Assembly (NCBI GenBank): GCA_963854835.1
Contig: OY978528.1
Coordinates: 58,846,761-58,910,760 of the forward strand
Direction of reading: 5' to 3'
DNA from: Megamerina dolium
Taxonomy: Eukaryota > Arthropoda > Insecta > Diptera > Megamerinidae
Length of the DNA stretch: 64,000 nucleotides
The position numbers and the translations under genes are program-made. How positions within the stretch are numbered: position 1 is the first letter of the stretch; each line of letters opens with the position of its first letter. The notes below the pieces were generated by a model. The model ran no database searches, was not told the origin of the DNA, and was given only the letters and a program-made list of their open reading frames with translations. Below, piece after piece: positions 51,142-62,022 of this stretch.

Positions 51142-52769
51142 TACACTTCCATTTCTATAAATATGCAATAATGTATGTGTGAGTAAATAATTTGATATAT
51201 TCAATATGTTAAGAATGTGCAATTTTTTATAACAGTTATAGTTCTGAGAATTTGAAAAATGAAGAATTTGAAAAATGAAATAGTTTGATTAAATATACAC
51301 CCTAAAAATATGCAAGAATAAAATATTTGAATTCAAGCAATAATTTAATGAAATATTTATTTTTCATACAGCAGAAAAATATGCAATGATTTTTTCATAT
51401 AACACTTTAGTTCTTTTATACTTTTACAGTAAATACTAGCTTAAGAGTGTACTGTGAACTCGATTGAGATATTGGATTTTATATTTGCTGTTTTCTATAC
51501 GATATATTGTGAGACTTTAGATGAATATAGTGAGAATATAGTGATGAAATTATAAAAATTTATAAAACCAGATGAAAAGCATTGGAATTCAAATAAAAGT
51601 TCCTCAAAAAATTGTGGTTTATAACATGCTGAAATATATACATCTTGAGGTTCTAAAAAAATACAAACAATTTTCACTGAAGTTCGATTTTTCGAAAATA
51701 ATGAATTTTTCGAAAATTTCGCAATGAACCATAAGATGAAACATTTGTTAAATTTACAATAATTTCACTTTATTTCGCATGAATTCATGTGAGGATGTGA
51801 TGATGAGGGGTAATTCATATGTATCACAACTTTTTTCAACTTCAAATTATGACTCTTGTCTCTATGATACGAGCACCATACGAATCACCCAATTAATGTC
51901 ACAGATATTAGAGTAAATTTTTATAATATTTCTATCGACAATTTCAATTTATGTTATTCATATAAGAGCTCAATTGAAATGTTGCCATTTTTCAAAATGC
52001 ACTCAAATTAGGCTTTCAAATATAGAATCCACATTGGCATAAGAGCACAAAATAATTCAATATGATTACCAACTCATATGTATTTATATGCTAGTCAAAT
52101 TTTCAATTGCACAATTACTTCAATTGTACAATAAGCTAATTTAATATGAGTTGCCTATGTATGTAAAAAAGTCACTTGAGTTCATTATGCCCTTCACACT
52201 ACTCGTATTCACAAGTCAATTGCACCCGGAGGTGGCAACAGTAGCAAAACATACATAAATTCAGTGGTATGTAATTTGAATGCAACATTGTTGAAAATAT
52301 TTATGAATAAGTATCCTTGAAATGCTAATCACTTATAAAATGAGATTTCACATTTTAAAACAAGGGTTGAACAGAATAGGGGTTACTTTTATGAGCAGTG
52401 TTTAGATATGAGTACTACAGTATACTCGTATATGATTGGAGTGGTTAATTAAAGGATGAAAAACATTGTTACATGCGAATAAGTTGATATTGAAATTGAC
52501 TTTATTTTTTTTTTAAATTATCAAATATTGTTTCTAGATTATATGTATATTTTGAATATATTGAACTTATAACTAGATAAACATAAACAAATATAATTCA
52601 GTGTTGCATTACATTATGTATTGACTGTACAAAAACTTAATGATACTATTCATTTCAAATTCGTGTAACGATGCTTTGCAATTCCTGATACTTCTTCTCC
52701 TGAATTCTCTCTGAATATTTATAGTGATTATTTGGCACTGATCGCGATTGATTATTCACTCATTATGGC
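51142..52769. other. Non-coding; right part probable 3' UTR of the SH2 gene
   Basis: No supported exon. The part nearest 52769 follows the SH2 gene stop codon on the minus strand and may be its 3' UTR. Confidence 0.4.
52501..52506 (-). terminator. Possible polyadenylation signal of the SH2 gene
   Basis: TTTATT on the plus strand is AATAAA on the minus strand, about 265 bases after the SH2 gene stop. It is the first exact match past the stop, but an AT-rich region yields such matches by chance. Confidence 0.3.
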
Positions 52770-54734
52770 TCATGATAATTCGAAATTTTTTGCTTGTAAA
52801 TTCTTGAGAATTCCCAATATTTGTAGCGATTCATATGTATCAAAATCATCAGCGTAACGTTGCTTATGAGAGTCCCCATATGAGTGCTTTTCGCTGTGTG
52901 GTAATATTAATGTCACCGGTAATTGTTCCGCCATTACGGAATGATGTGTGACAAATGCTTTTAGCGAACTAAATTGTTTTCTCGCCCCTTTCAATTGATA
53001 ATTGTCCTCTGCAGACACGACAGTGTAACGTTTCACCTTATTATCGGCACGAAGGCATAATTCATATGTATGAGCTTTGCGACGCATTAAAAAAGTGCCA
53101 GGCTCCGATTGTTGAAGACGCATCATTGCCGATTTTGTACTCATGCGCGGTTGATACCATGAGAACTCCAAAAGTTCAGGTAATTCATCATCGGAGCACT
53201 TCTTTTGGGGGCTCTTTCGTTTCGGACTTATCTCATTGATAAGTTGACAACAATCGGAAATGCCAGCATCGGAATCGTCGTCGATTTGTTGGTGTTTTTC
53301 GTGATCCCCCACTTCATCGTCAGTCGTTGAATCTGTGGCTTGGCTAATGCTTTGCCAACAATTGGATAACGATAATGGAGATCGCAGTGGACTATTCTTT
53401 GATTTACGATGCATATTTATGGGTTTGGTTGAAGGTGTGAGTAGGTGATGATCATTGTTGTCTGCGTCAATGGAGCAACTACTTTCACTGGTGTATGAAC
53501 AATTTGAACAACAATCAGTTACATCTTCTTCATCGGCATTATATGACGAATCCATAATGTCCAGCTATTGCGAGGTAGAATGAAAGAAGAAAATATTTGA
53601 TTAAATGAAAGGAAAAATTCAATAATATCGTATATGTCAGCTGGCATATTCTGAATGTCACTTTTTGAGAGAACAATAATTCGAAAAAGAATTTGGAGCT
53701 ATCCATCCAGTATAGTACATTAAAATTCAGTGTCTATTTTAGCTTCTTCATATCAATCGAATGGAAGAAATCACTACAGTTCAGATGGTGCTCTCTCCGA
53801 AAACGTCGAATTGGCATACCAAAACTACGGTGAAGGCATTAAATCCAATGGAACTCCTTGGAAATGTCGAATTGGCATTAGCAAGCAAAAAAATCAAAAC
53901 TTTTCGAAACCGAAAATCGATTGTCAGCTGTATTGAACAAATAGTAGGTAAACATATTTTTCTATTTTAATATCATATACGTAGAACATCGTTGTCAATT
54001 TTCGAACTGATGGTCGATCAATCGATCGATTTCGATTAAAAGTGAGATTCAGAATATGCTAAACCAAAATATGTTATGTATATTTTTACCTCATCATAAT
54101 CACTAGTGGTATCATCATCTTCGAATGTCGGGTGCTTTTCATTAAAATCAACATTATTGTGCTGGGGGAGTTTTTTATTCGTTTCAGTTATATTTTGTTG
54201 GAAGAGTTTCCTTTTTAGAAAATCCTTCATACAATCGTAGACTTTAGGTCTGCGAAATGTGTTGCTAATTAGCATTTCTCGGTCATTATCCTGTACATGT
54301 CTACTATGATAACCGGAAGAGGTTGAACAAAAGTAAGAAGATGCTGTGGTTGCTGTTGACGATGATGATGCGGATGATGATGCGGAAGATGATGAGGATG
54401 TAGAGGATGTCGATGATGATGTTGATATTAGACTGGGATGACCTTCTAAAGTAGTGCCTGCAGTCATTGTCGCTGTTATTGAAGGAGTTGTAGTCGTTGT
54501 TGTTGTTATGGCTGTTGTTGATAACAACTTATTACTCCATTGTTGATATTTTTTAATGGCCGACTCTAGACTTTTTGTAGCGGTGGCTGTTGTCGATGAC
54601 GAAACAAGTGATGACGAAGATGATGATGATGGACAATAAGGAAATAAGGAATTCGATGTTGAAGTGGTTGTAGCATCGTTGTATTGTGGATATAATTCTG
54701 AGTATGCTGGACATCGTCTTTCATTTGATTGACT
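52770..54734 (-). CDS. SH2-domain adaptor protein, last two exons (5' partial)
   Basis: Exon A is 54734-54090 (645 bp) and exon B 53564-52770. The intron between starts GTAAAA and ends CGCAATAG, and both ends are phase 0, joining DYDE to LDIMDSS. The acceptor of exon A is TATTTTAG, so coding continues upstream outside what I can recognise. Exon A has a Ser/Thr-rich low-complexity part (about residues 60-110 of the piece) and a KVYDCMKDFLKRKLF segment. Exon B is acidic and Cys/Ser-rich, then carries an SH2 domain (about residues 349-438 of the 479 visible): FSWYQPRMS, GTFLMRRK with the phosphotyrosine-binding Arg, YELCLR, QLPVTLILP. The usual His of strand D is Arg (VKRYTVV). The domain most resembles RIN/Sprint SH2s, but no RIN or VPS9 part follows. 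Probably a cytoplasmic phosphotyrosine adaptor. Confidence 0.85.
53644..54059. mobile_element. TIR element filling the SH2 gene intron
   Basis: GCATATTCTGAATGTCACTT at 53644 is matched in reverse complement at the other end (GCATATTCTGAATCTCACTT, ending at 54059), with 21 of 22 bases identical. The roughly 416-bp unit takes up most of the 525-bp intron and ends 30 bases from the splice donor. GTCGAATTGGCAT occurs twice inside. No clear target duplication is found, so the superfamily is unknown. The plus-strand open frames inside have no domain. Confidence 0.6.
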
Positions 54735-54740
54735 CTAAAA

Positions 54741-57723
54741 TAAATATGACAAACGAAATTGTTATTATTTGTAACTGCTTTCTATTTTTTTTTTCTTTTT
54801 CAAGCTAAATATATAGTAAAAGAAGAGGTTTTCCAAAAAACAAAAATAATGAAAATTTGTATACATTGTACTCAATTAAGCATTTTTCAAATTAGTCGTT
54901 TTTTTATGTGGAATTATCCTTCAGGCAAATATTTTGATGTCTTTTACAAAAGGCTCAGGCACAAAGAACGCCGAATTCTTTTTGTAGTTATTTCATAACG
55001 TCATATGAGTCAGAGGTAAATTGTATAATGCAAAAAGGACGTTTCATATCACAATAGCATTTTGAAAGTAAAACAAAATAATACAATTACAAATACAAAA
55101 AGAACAATTTGATCTTTTTAGATTTCACTACCTTTGAGACAGACTATTTTTGGTTATTCATTGGTATGAGTAATACCAGTACCCTGCAGAGAATTTACTA
55201 TGAATTCAGTTACTATAGTAAATGATTTTTAAACAAATTACTATGGTTCGTTTATCGTTTGAAGTTAGTTTTGAGTGGTTTTATTAGTAATAGCAACAAG
55301 AGGTGCTATTGCTTATTGCTGTGTCCACGTGTGTGATAGTTTAATAGATAGAAACTTGTAATTAGTATGTAATTACTGCGGGATGCATTCAGTAATGATT
55401 ATTTTTCACATTCACACAGCGTTCACATTACTCTGTACTTGTAAGTTGGGAGGAATCATTACTTTATAAATTACTAGAATTACAAGTACTAATTACAAGG
55501 AATTAAAATTGTAATTCAAAAATATTCAAGTAATTGTAATAAATTGTAATTTGTAATTAATATTTACAATACCTCAGTAATGTAATTTAAATTGTAATTA
55601 CTATGGAATTACTGTAAGGCGCGTTCAGTAGTGATGTATGAAAGTAAATTACACTTAACTATCAATTTGTAATTAATATTAAGAAGTGCTTAGTAATGTA
55701 ATTAAAAATATAATTACTATGGCATAACCGTAGAATGCATTCACTAATGATTATTTTTGCGTAAAAATTAGTCAAGAATCATTACTTTATATATTGAATT
55801 ACACTTGCCTACAATTCACAAAGAATTAGAACAGTAATTATTTTTAAAATGTGCAATAAATTGCAAGGAATTGTTATATAAAAATAATATTCACAATTAC
55901 TCAGTAATGCAAGACGCAGAAAGCGTCTAATGATGATTACTTTATCTATAGATCAACTATATTAGTAAGTAGGTAGAAAGGTAGATTAATTTGTAAAATA
56001 AAAATCATTACTTTAAACTACCAATAAAATGGAATTAAAATTGTAATTTAAAATTTCCAATTACTTGGTAAAGTGATAAAAAATATTTCAAACTGATTGT
56101 AATGGAATTATTAAATAGTAATGGTAAATGGAATATTGAAATTGAGAAAGGTAATTAATTTCATTAAAATTGATCCAAAGTAATTGATTAGGATTAGAAG
56201 TCTTATTGAATTATGGCATAGGAAAATTGCTCAATTCTTTTAGAGTAGATTTCTAATAATAAATATACAGCTTCCTATTCCAAAATATTGCAGTTGAATG
56301 GTAATTTAAAAATGTTCAATTGCAAGAAATTGTAATATGTAATTGATATTTTCAGTTATTCAGCAATGTAATTGAAAAATTTTGAATCTCATTCTAATAG
56401 AATTGTAAAATAGTAATGCTTTTCCTAATGTAGAAAGTAATTGCACAACATGAAGTTACAGATTACAATGCCCAAGTAACTGAATTGTAATTGGAATTGA
56501 ATTTACTCAGTTCTGCTAGACAAACACAACTCAATAGTAAATGGAGTCATCCATTTACATGATGAATAAATGAACATATGTACGAGTACATGTGTATTTA
56601 CTAGAACATATGTACGTTATAATGAAATCAAATACTATAATTGCGAAATGTTCACATGTCCGTTCTGTGGCAATGTACATACAAAATTGGACACTAATCA
56701 CTGTTGTTCGTAACTTGTATCTCTTTTATTTATTAACATTTTGAACATATCAATGTAGCATATACTCATTGGACATAGGTCAGTTTTTGGTCTACATGTT
56801 GATTTTATTTATGTACATTCTTTATATACAGACACACGAGAAAATATATAGCACAATTATACAACTAAATACACTTCCATACGTTATAAGTTGTTTGTAT
56901 CACTCACGTTTGCTAAACATTTGGAATTAAATTTATTCATTACCCTTTCTTTACTCTTATAACCAACACTTTGTAAGAGAATACTTTCATATTCAGCTCA
57001 TGATTTTCGTATAAAAGAAAGGATTTTGTGTCCTTATCACATCATATATTCGGTGATTTTTTATGTTTTCATTGTTGTTGTAGCTGTTAAATTGCTAACA
57101 ATATTATATTCTTTTGAAACAAGCATGAATGTGTTATACCAAGAATAGGTACAGTATAAACTGAAAACATTTTCAGCTCGTTTGATTTCCTTTAATTTTT
57201 TTGCTTTCTGTTTTTGTTTCTTCCTTTTTGTTTACTTTTACTTGCCATTGTCAACATTTTCTGTCCTTAATATTTCACGTATATTCTCACTTGTTGTTAA
57301 CTTTTAATACCTTTGTCTCTTGCTAGTTAGCCTAACGTTGTTTGTATGTATTGCAGTGCGTGCATGGATGGGTAAAATGTATGCCATGTTATGAACAAGT
57401 TCCAAAAAGGATTTTGTGATTTGACATAGCAAAGTGTTAAAGATAGTACGGTCATTCTTTTAGGTTTATTGAACTATCACACAAAAAATGGGAGATGGCA
57501 AAAGAAGTTTTCAAATTTAAGAGTATTAGAAATTCAACAGAGCATCTGAGCCCAAAAAACAATTGAGAACAGTAATCTTCTCATGTTAAATTTTCGGTTT
57601 GAGGAACAAACACGTAATAGTTTTAAAGTATGAAAATTTGAATCTTTTTTGTACTTCATGTTATAATTTAGTATGTAATTACATTAGAGTAGTCCTTAGC
57701 TGAATGGAGAATAGTTTCTTGAC
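54741..57723. other. Non-coding; contains ATTAC-rich array
   Basis: No further exon of the SH2 gene could be recognised. The main feature is the array at about 55170-56530, listed separately. The rest is plain AT-rich sequence. Confidence 0.45.
55170..56530. repeat. Degenerate ATTAC/GTAAT-rich repeat array
   Basis: Dozens of GTAATT/AATTAC words occur, with a longer landmark (ATTACTG..G.ATGCATTCAGTAATGATTA or variants) near 55374, 55612, 55725 and 55905, each followed by ATCATTACTTTAT or a similar word. Landmark spacing varies (about 110-240 bp). It looks like an old, diverged tandem array, or a substitution-worn simple repeat. Confidence 0.65.
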
Positions 57724-58760
57724 ATGGACCGCAAGAAATACGATGTTTTAATAAAACAACATCCTGAAGTCGGAATGCCGAGGGACTCAATGCATATGGA
57801 ATTGAGCTTTACTAAGCGATTCCAAGCAGAACTCAGTAATAAAAACAAATGGGAAGGTATATCTAAAACATACGGGATAAACGAGAACACGATAACATGG
57901 TTACGGATGGCTCCTTAACTAATGAAGGGGCCGGAGCAGGAGTGATAGGCCTGGAGATAAAATATTCGAAGCCTTTAGGTAACAATACTACTGTTTTTCA
58001 AGCGGAAATATACGTGATTGACAGTTGTGCCCACTTCAACATAATGCGCAATCCTGACAGACAGTCAGGCTGCTATCAAGGCACTGAACTCTATCCAGGT
58101 GAAATCAAAACTATTGTCGGAATGTCTTGACAAACTGAATAAACTTGGTGAAAATAACCAATTATGGATTTTTTGGGTTCCAGAACATATTTTTTGGATT
58201 TGCAGGCAACGAGCTATCAGATAGGCTTGCCAGGAAGGGATCAGCAACACACCCTTTGTAGACCGAGAATCCTTCTGTGGTCTTGGCAAAGGAGTCCTTA
58301 TTCATGTTCATTAAAAGGAGCGAAGAATCGGAAAGACAATCATACTGGGAAAACCTATTAGGGTTGTCCCAATCCAAGACACTTTTAGGGACCCGTAACA
58401 TAAAATGACTTGAGGAATGTATCAGTTTAAACAAGAATAATATAAGAATCATCATGGGATTATTGACAGGACACTGTAGGCTGAATTATCACCTAACGAA
58501 ATTGGGAATCTTCTCGAATGAAACCTGCCGACATTGCAGGGAGGAGAATGAAACTGCAAAACATGTATTGGGAACGTTCTCAGCACTTCGGGGAATTTAT
58601 AATACCGGGAAATCTGCCAAAGTCCTTTAGGGTAGGATCTATACTAAACTTTCTTATAGATGCTGGACTTAAAAATATACTCTAGTTCATGATGGGGTGC
58701 ACAATAGACCTAGCGTCACAGTGCAATACAACCATCTAATTCTAATAATAATAATATATG
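57724..58760 (+). pseudogene. I-like LINE remnant: RNase H, C-terminus, TAA tail
   Basis: The forward frame reads VTDGSLTNEGAGAGVIGLEI (RNase H start, first Asp), then shifts through WIFWVPEH and GNELSDRLARKGSATPFVDR, LLTGHCRLNYHLTKLG and CRHCREENETAKHVLGT. The downstream TAATAATAATA run at 58743-58754 is the I-type tail. It is closest in layout to the remnant at 39350-40890. Frames shift repeatedly and the RT is absent. Inactive. Confidence 0.8.
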
Positions 58761-60028
58761 ATCAAATATCGTCAATTAGATATATCTCGTGCTTATGTAT
58801 TATAATTATAATATACTCTCATTGTAAAAACGAATACCAAAGTCAATAAATGATCGTCTAAAATTCCTGCAATACAATATAGTAATATTCTTTAAAAAAT
58901 CCAATTTCAAAAACACTCATAATTCCATCAAAAATCATATTATTACCATGAATGTATTTGTTCACACACATTTTCATTATTATTTTATACATAAAATGTC
59001 ATCTGTTTTTATTATACGTAGATCATGGTCACGAAGAAACCTTTTTAAATCATCAAATCCTAAATTCGAAGCAGCAGCCACTTGAATATTTCAACAATAC
59101 AATAAATACATTCATAGAACTACTCATATCCATTCAAATTTATATGTACAAATACAATATAAAGGTATTTTATACTTGTATGATGTCCTTATTCTAAACT
59201 CAGCATGAAAATGGCAAAATAATGAGCATTCAATTGAAAGGACACTCATGTTCTATGTACCTACATACTACATATTATTGAGCAGGTAAAATACATGTAT
59301 GAAGTATGTTTTGTCGTTTTATGCACTCTCAATTTTTTTTTCTCTCCCCTCTCTGCTACAATTATTCCTTTGTATGAATATATACATACTCGTACTGCTA
59401 TAGTCGATGAATACTCGTACATACAAATATGAACGTGTATTCTATTTACCTTTACATTCAGGTATTGTAGCATCACAAAAAAGAAGAAAAATTGATTGAA
59501 TTGTATTGAATTGAAGCATTTGAAGTTATGATAGATAGACAACAGCAACAAATATGACGGAATAAAAGATAGGCACACTTGAGTGAATTCGAGTACGAGT
59601 ACGAGTATATTCATATGTACTCATACATCTAGGTATTGTTAATTTGATGTGTGTGACTGACTGAATGCAGTCAAGCATTTGTGGTTGATGGGCATGACAC
59701 ACAGGATTAAAGAGGAACAAAAAGTGGTGCAAATGCTACATATTGTATGTTTGTACGTATACGTATATATGTAATACATTATCAAAAACAAAAAAAAAGG
59801 GTATTTCACCATTGTTAACATAAATGAATTTATGAACTATGCTATACAACAGCTAGCAAAGGTGTATACTTTAGCTGTTAAATGTACGAGTACATTGTTT
59901 ATAATCTTATATATGTTGGCATGTGTACTAGTACATACATATATATACAAATGTATGTAGAGTGTAGTTCTAGTTCTGGTTTTCACTTTTCTATAAGAGG
60001 ATAATGATTATGCTCGCGTATATGTATA
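58761..60028. other. Non-coding stretch
   Basis: No supported exon. GAGTACGAGTACGAGTA near 59588 and TACATA tracts (59930-59955) are simple repeats. Confidence 0.45.
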
Positions 60029-60030
60029 TA

Positions 60031-60879
60031 ACATCTCGTTCAATAAGTTCCAGGACTAAGCAAGAGATAACACTATAAATATTACTTTTGGATAGTACCA
60101 ACCTTCAGATGAGATCTGTCAAAATTTCATGGTGTTCGTACCTTAAGTTGTCCACTTATAGTCGTTTAAGTGACGTTACTTTTGTATTGTTTATAAATAA
60201 TAGTCGCAATTTTTGGCATCGGTTTGAGACAATGGATGAAACATGTAACCGTTATTATACACGAGAATCGAATCATCAGTCAGCTGAGTGGAGAATGGCC
60301 GGTGAAAGTCGTCCAAAGCGACCAAAAACTCAACAGTCGACTGGAAAGGCCTCTGTATTTTGGGATACACACGGTAAAATATTCATCAACTTGATCAACA
60401 ACCTTGAAAAGGGTAGACCCATCAGTATCGAATATTACATAGCATTATTGGAGCGATTGAAAAATGAAATCGCAGTAAAACGGCCTCAAATGCAAAAGAA
60501 AATGTTTTTTTTATCATCAGACAACGCTCCGTGTCACAAGTCGTTATTAAAAATGGCCAAAATATACGAACTACACTTCCAATTGTTGTCGCAACCACCA
60601 TATTTACCAGATTTTGCTCCCAAACAATACTGGCTGTTCGCAGACTTCAAAAAAAATTCTTAAGGGAAAAGGATTTGGCTCAAATGAGGAAGTAATCGCT
60701 GAAACAAACGCGAATTTTGAGGCAAAAGATAAATCGTTCTACAAACAAGGCATCGGAAAGTTAGAAAAGCGCTGGAATAAATGTGTTGCTTTTAAAGGAG
60801 ATCATGTTGATGAATAAAGAAGAATTAAAAAAAGAAATGTTTTTTTTTACTTAGTCCCGGGACTTATTGAACGATGTGT
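60031..60879 (+). mobile_element. mariner-family element, internally deleted
   Basis: Left GTTCAATAAGTTCCAGGACT and, reversed, right GTTCAATAAGTCCCGGGACT are inverted repeats near the ends. TA lies at 60029-60030 and 60880-60881. Length 849 bp against about 1.3 kb for a complete element: the 5' half of the transposase gene is gone. This is a third mariner family in the window, with ends unlike the other two. Confidence 0.83.
60232..60817 (+). pseudogene. mariner transposase, C-terminal half, third Asp lost
   Basis: The frame starts at MDETC (the TGDETW region, first Asp kept), then YYTRESNHQSAEWRMAGESR, VFWDTHGKIFI, SSDNAPCHKS (second Asp) and PPYLPDFAPKQYWLF. In mariners a third Asp lies 34 residues after the second (SDY); here that position is Gln (KQY). 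A frameshift at about 60650 puts the last part (DKSFYKQGIGKLEKRW) in another frame. The N-terminal DNA-binding domain is absent. Confidence 0.85.
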
Positions 60880-60881
60880 TA

Positions 60882-61550
60882 TGTTAATAGTATTGAATGC
60901 ATGTTAAGATTGAATTGTAAATGGTTTATAGTTTACGCTTACATGTGTACTATATATCCACTAATGTGTTGCGATGCAATGAGTAAGAGACCTACATACA
61001 TTTATAATAAGTACACACTGCTATTTGCCGTAAGAATTACGACAAATTTGATTCTATAAGTATCCTAAGAAAAGTGAAAATAATTCAATGTACCTTCAAT
61101 TGTTGGTTGATTGATTTTGCAAACATTTACAACTCAAATATAGAGTTGTGAAAAAGGGGGATACTTTGAATTAAGAAGGAAATAGGAAAGTCGAACACTA
61201 TTTCGAAGAACAAAAAACAAACTGTGGAAGCCTCTCATTATAAAATTCTTTATATATGAAACAGGAGTATAGACACCTTCTAATTCCTGAATGAGAGTTT
61301 GCTTGAAGTTTCCGAAAGAAGAATCCTACTAAGGACCTTTCACAAATATATTATATTCAGAGCGCGCTAGAACACACCGATGCCGAGGGAAATCTCACTT
61401 AAAGACTAAGTATTGTAGAACCTGTGGGCGAAGAACAGATACGGATTGACAAAACAATATTTTGTATTTGCCTTTAATCGTCTAGTCAAAAATACTTCGA
61501 AAAGAATAAAGTTGATCAAGCTATTCATTCTGTGGTTGACTAGTGCGATT
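60882..61550. other. Non-coding stretch
   Basis: No supported exon. Around 61310-61440 a short stretch (FRKKNPT, then NTPMPREISLKD) faintly recalls an RTE-like C-terminus but is too weak to call. Confidence 0.4.
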
Positions 61551-61554
61551 TAAG

Positions 61555-62018
61555 GTAGTAGTCCGGTGTGACGGGTTCAAAAAATCGATTTTTTTTTACA
61601 TTTTTCGGAAGAAAAACATCTTAAAAATATAATCTAAAAGCTTCAGACCGAAATTTTGAATATTTTTAAAGTTATAGCTAAAATAAGAGAGCACGCCGTA
61701 GTGTGTATGAATCTGTTGTCAAAACTTTAAACGCGCTTTTCTCAAAACCATGTTTTCGAAATTACGGGGAAGCATTGACTCAAAACTATTTAACCGATTT
61801 GGCTAAAAATTTTACCCGTTATTCTAGACACACATATCTAAATACGTAACCTTTAAAACATATAATTTTTTAATAATAAACTATTTCATTTAAACAATTT
61901 ATCAAGAAAAAAAAAATTAGATTTTAAGAACTTTTTTCACAAGTCCGCCATTTTGTTCTTGTTAAAAAAAATTCATGAAAAAACGTTGAAATTTCGGTCG
62001 TCACACCGGACTACTACC
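61555..62018. mobile_element. MITE with TTAA target duplication (piggyBac-like)
   Basis: GGTAGTAGTCCGGTGTGACG at the left end is exactly reverse-complemented at the right end (CGTCACACCGGACTACTACC). TTAA flanks both sides (61551-61554 and 62019-62022), the target used by piggyBac and also by Kolobok elements. 464 bp, with no coding frame. Perfect 20-bp ends suggest a fairly young copy. Confidence 0.85.
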
Positions 62019-62022
62019 TTAA

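Noticed and set aside
53730..53970. Two overlapping plus-strand frames in the SH2 gene intron
   Set aside because: They lie within the TIR element, on the strand opposite the gene, and show no domain.
61290..61480. Possible RTE-like C-terminus
   Set aside because: Only scattered short similarities, with stops throughout; below what I can support.
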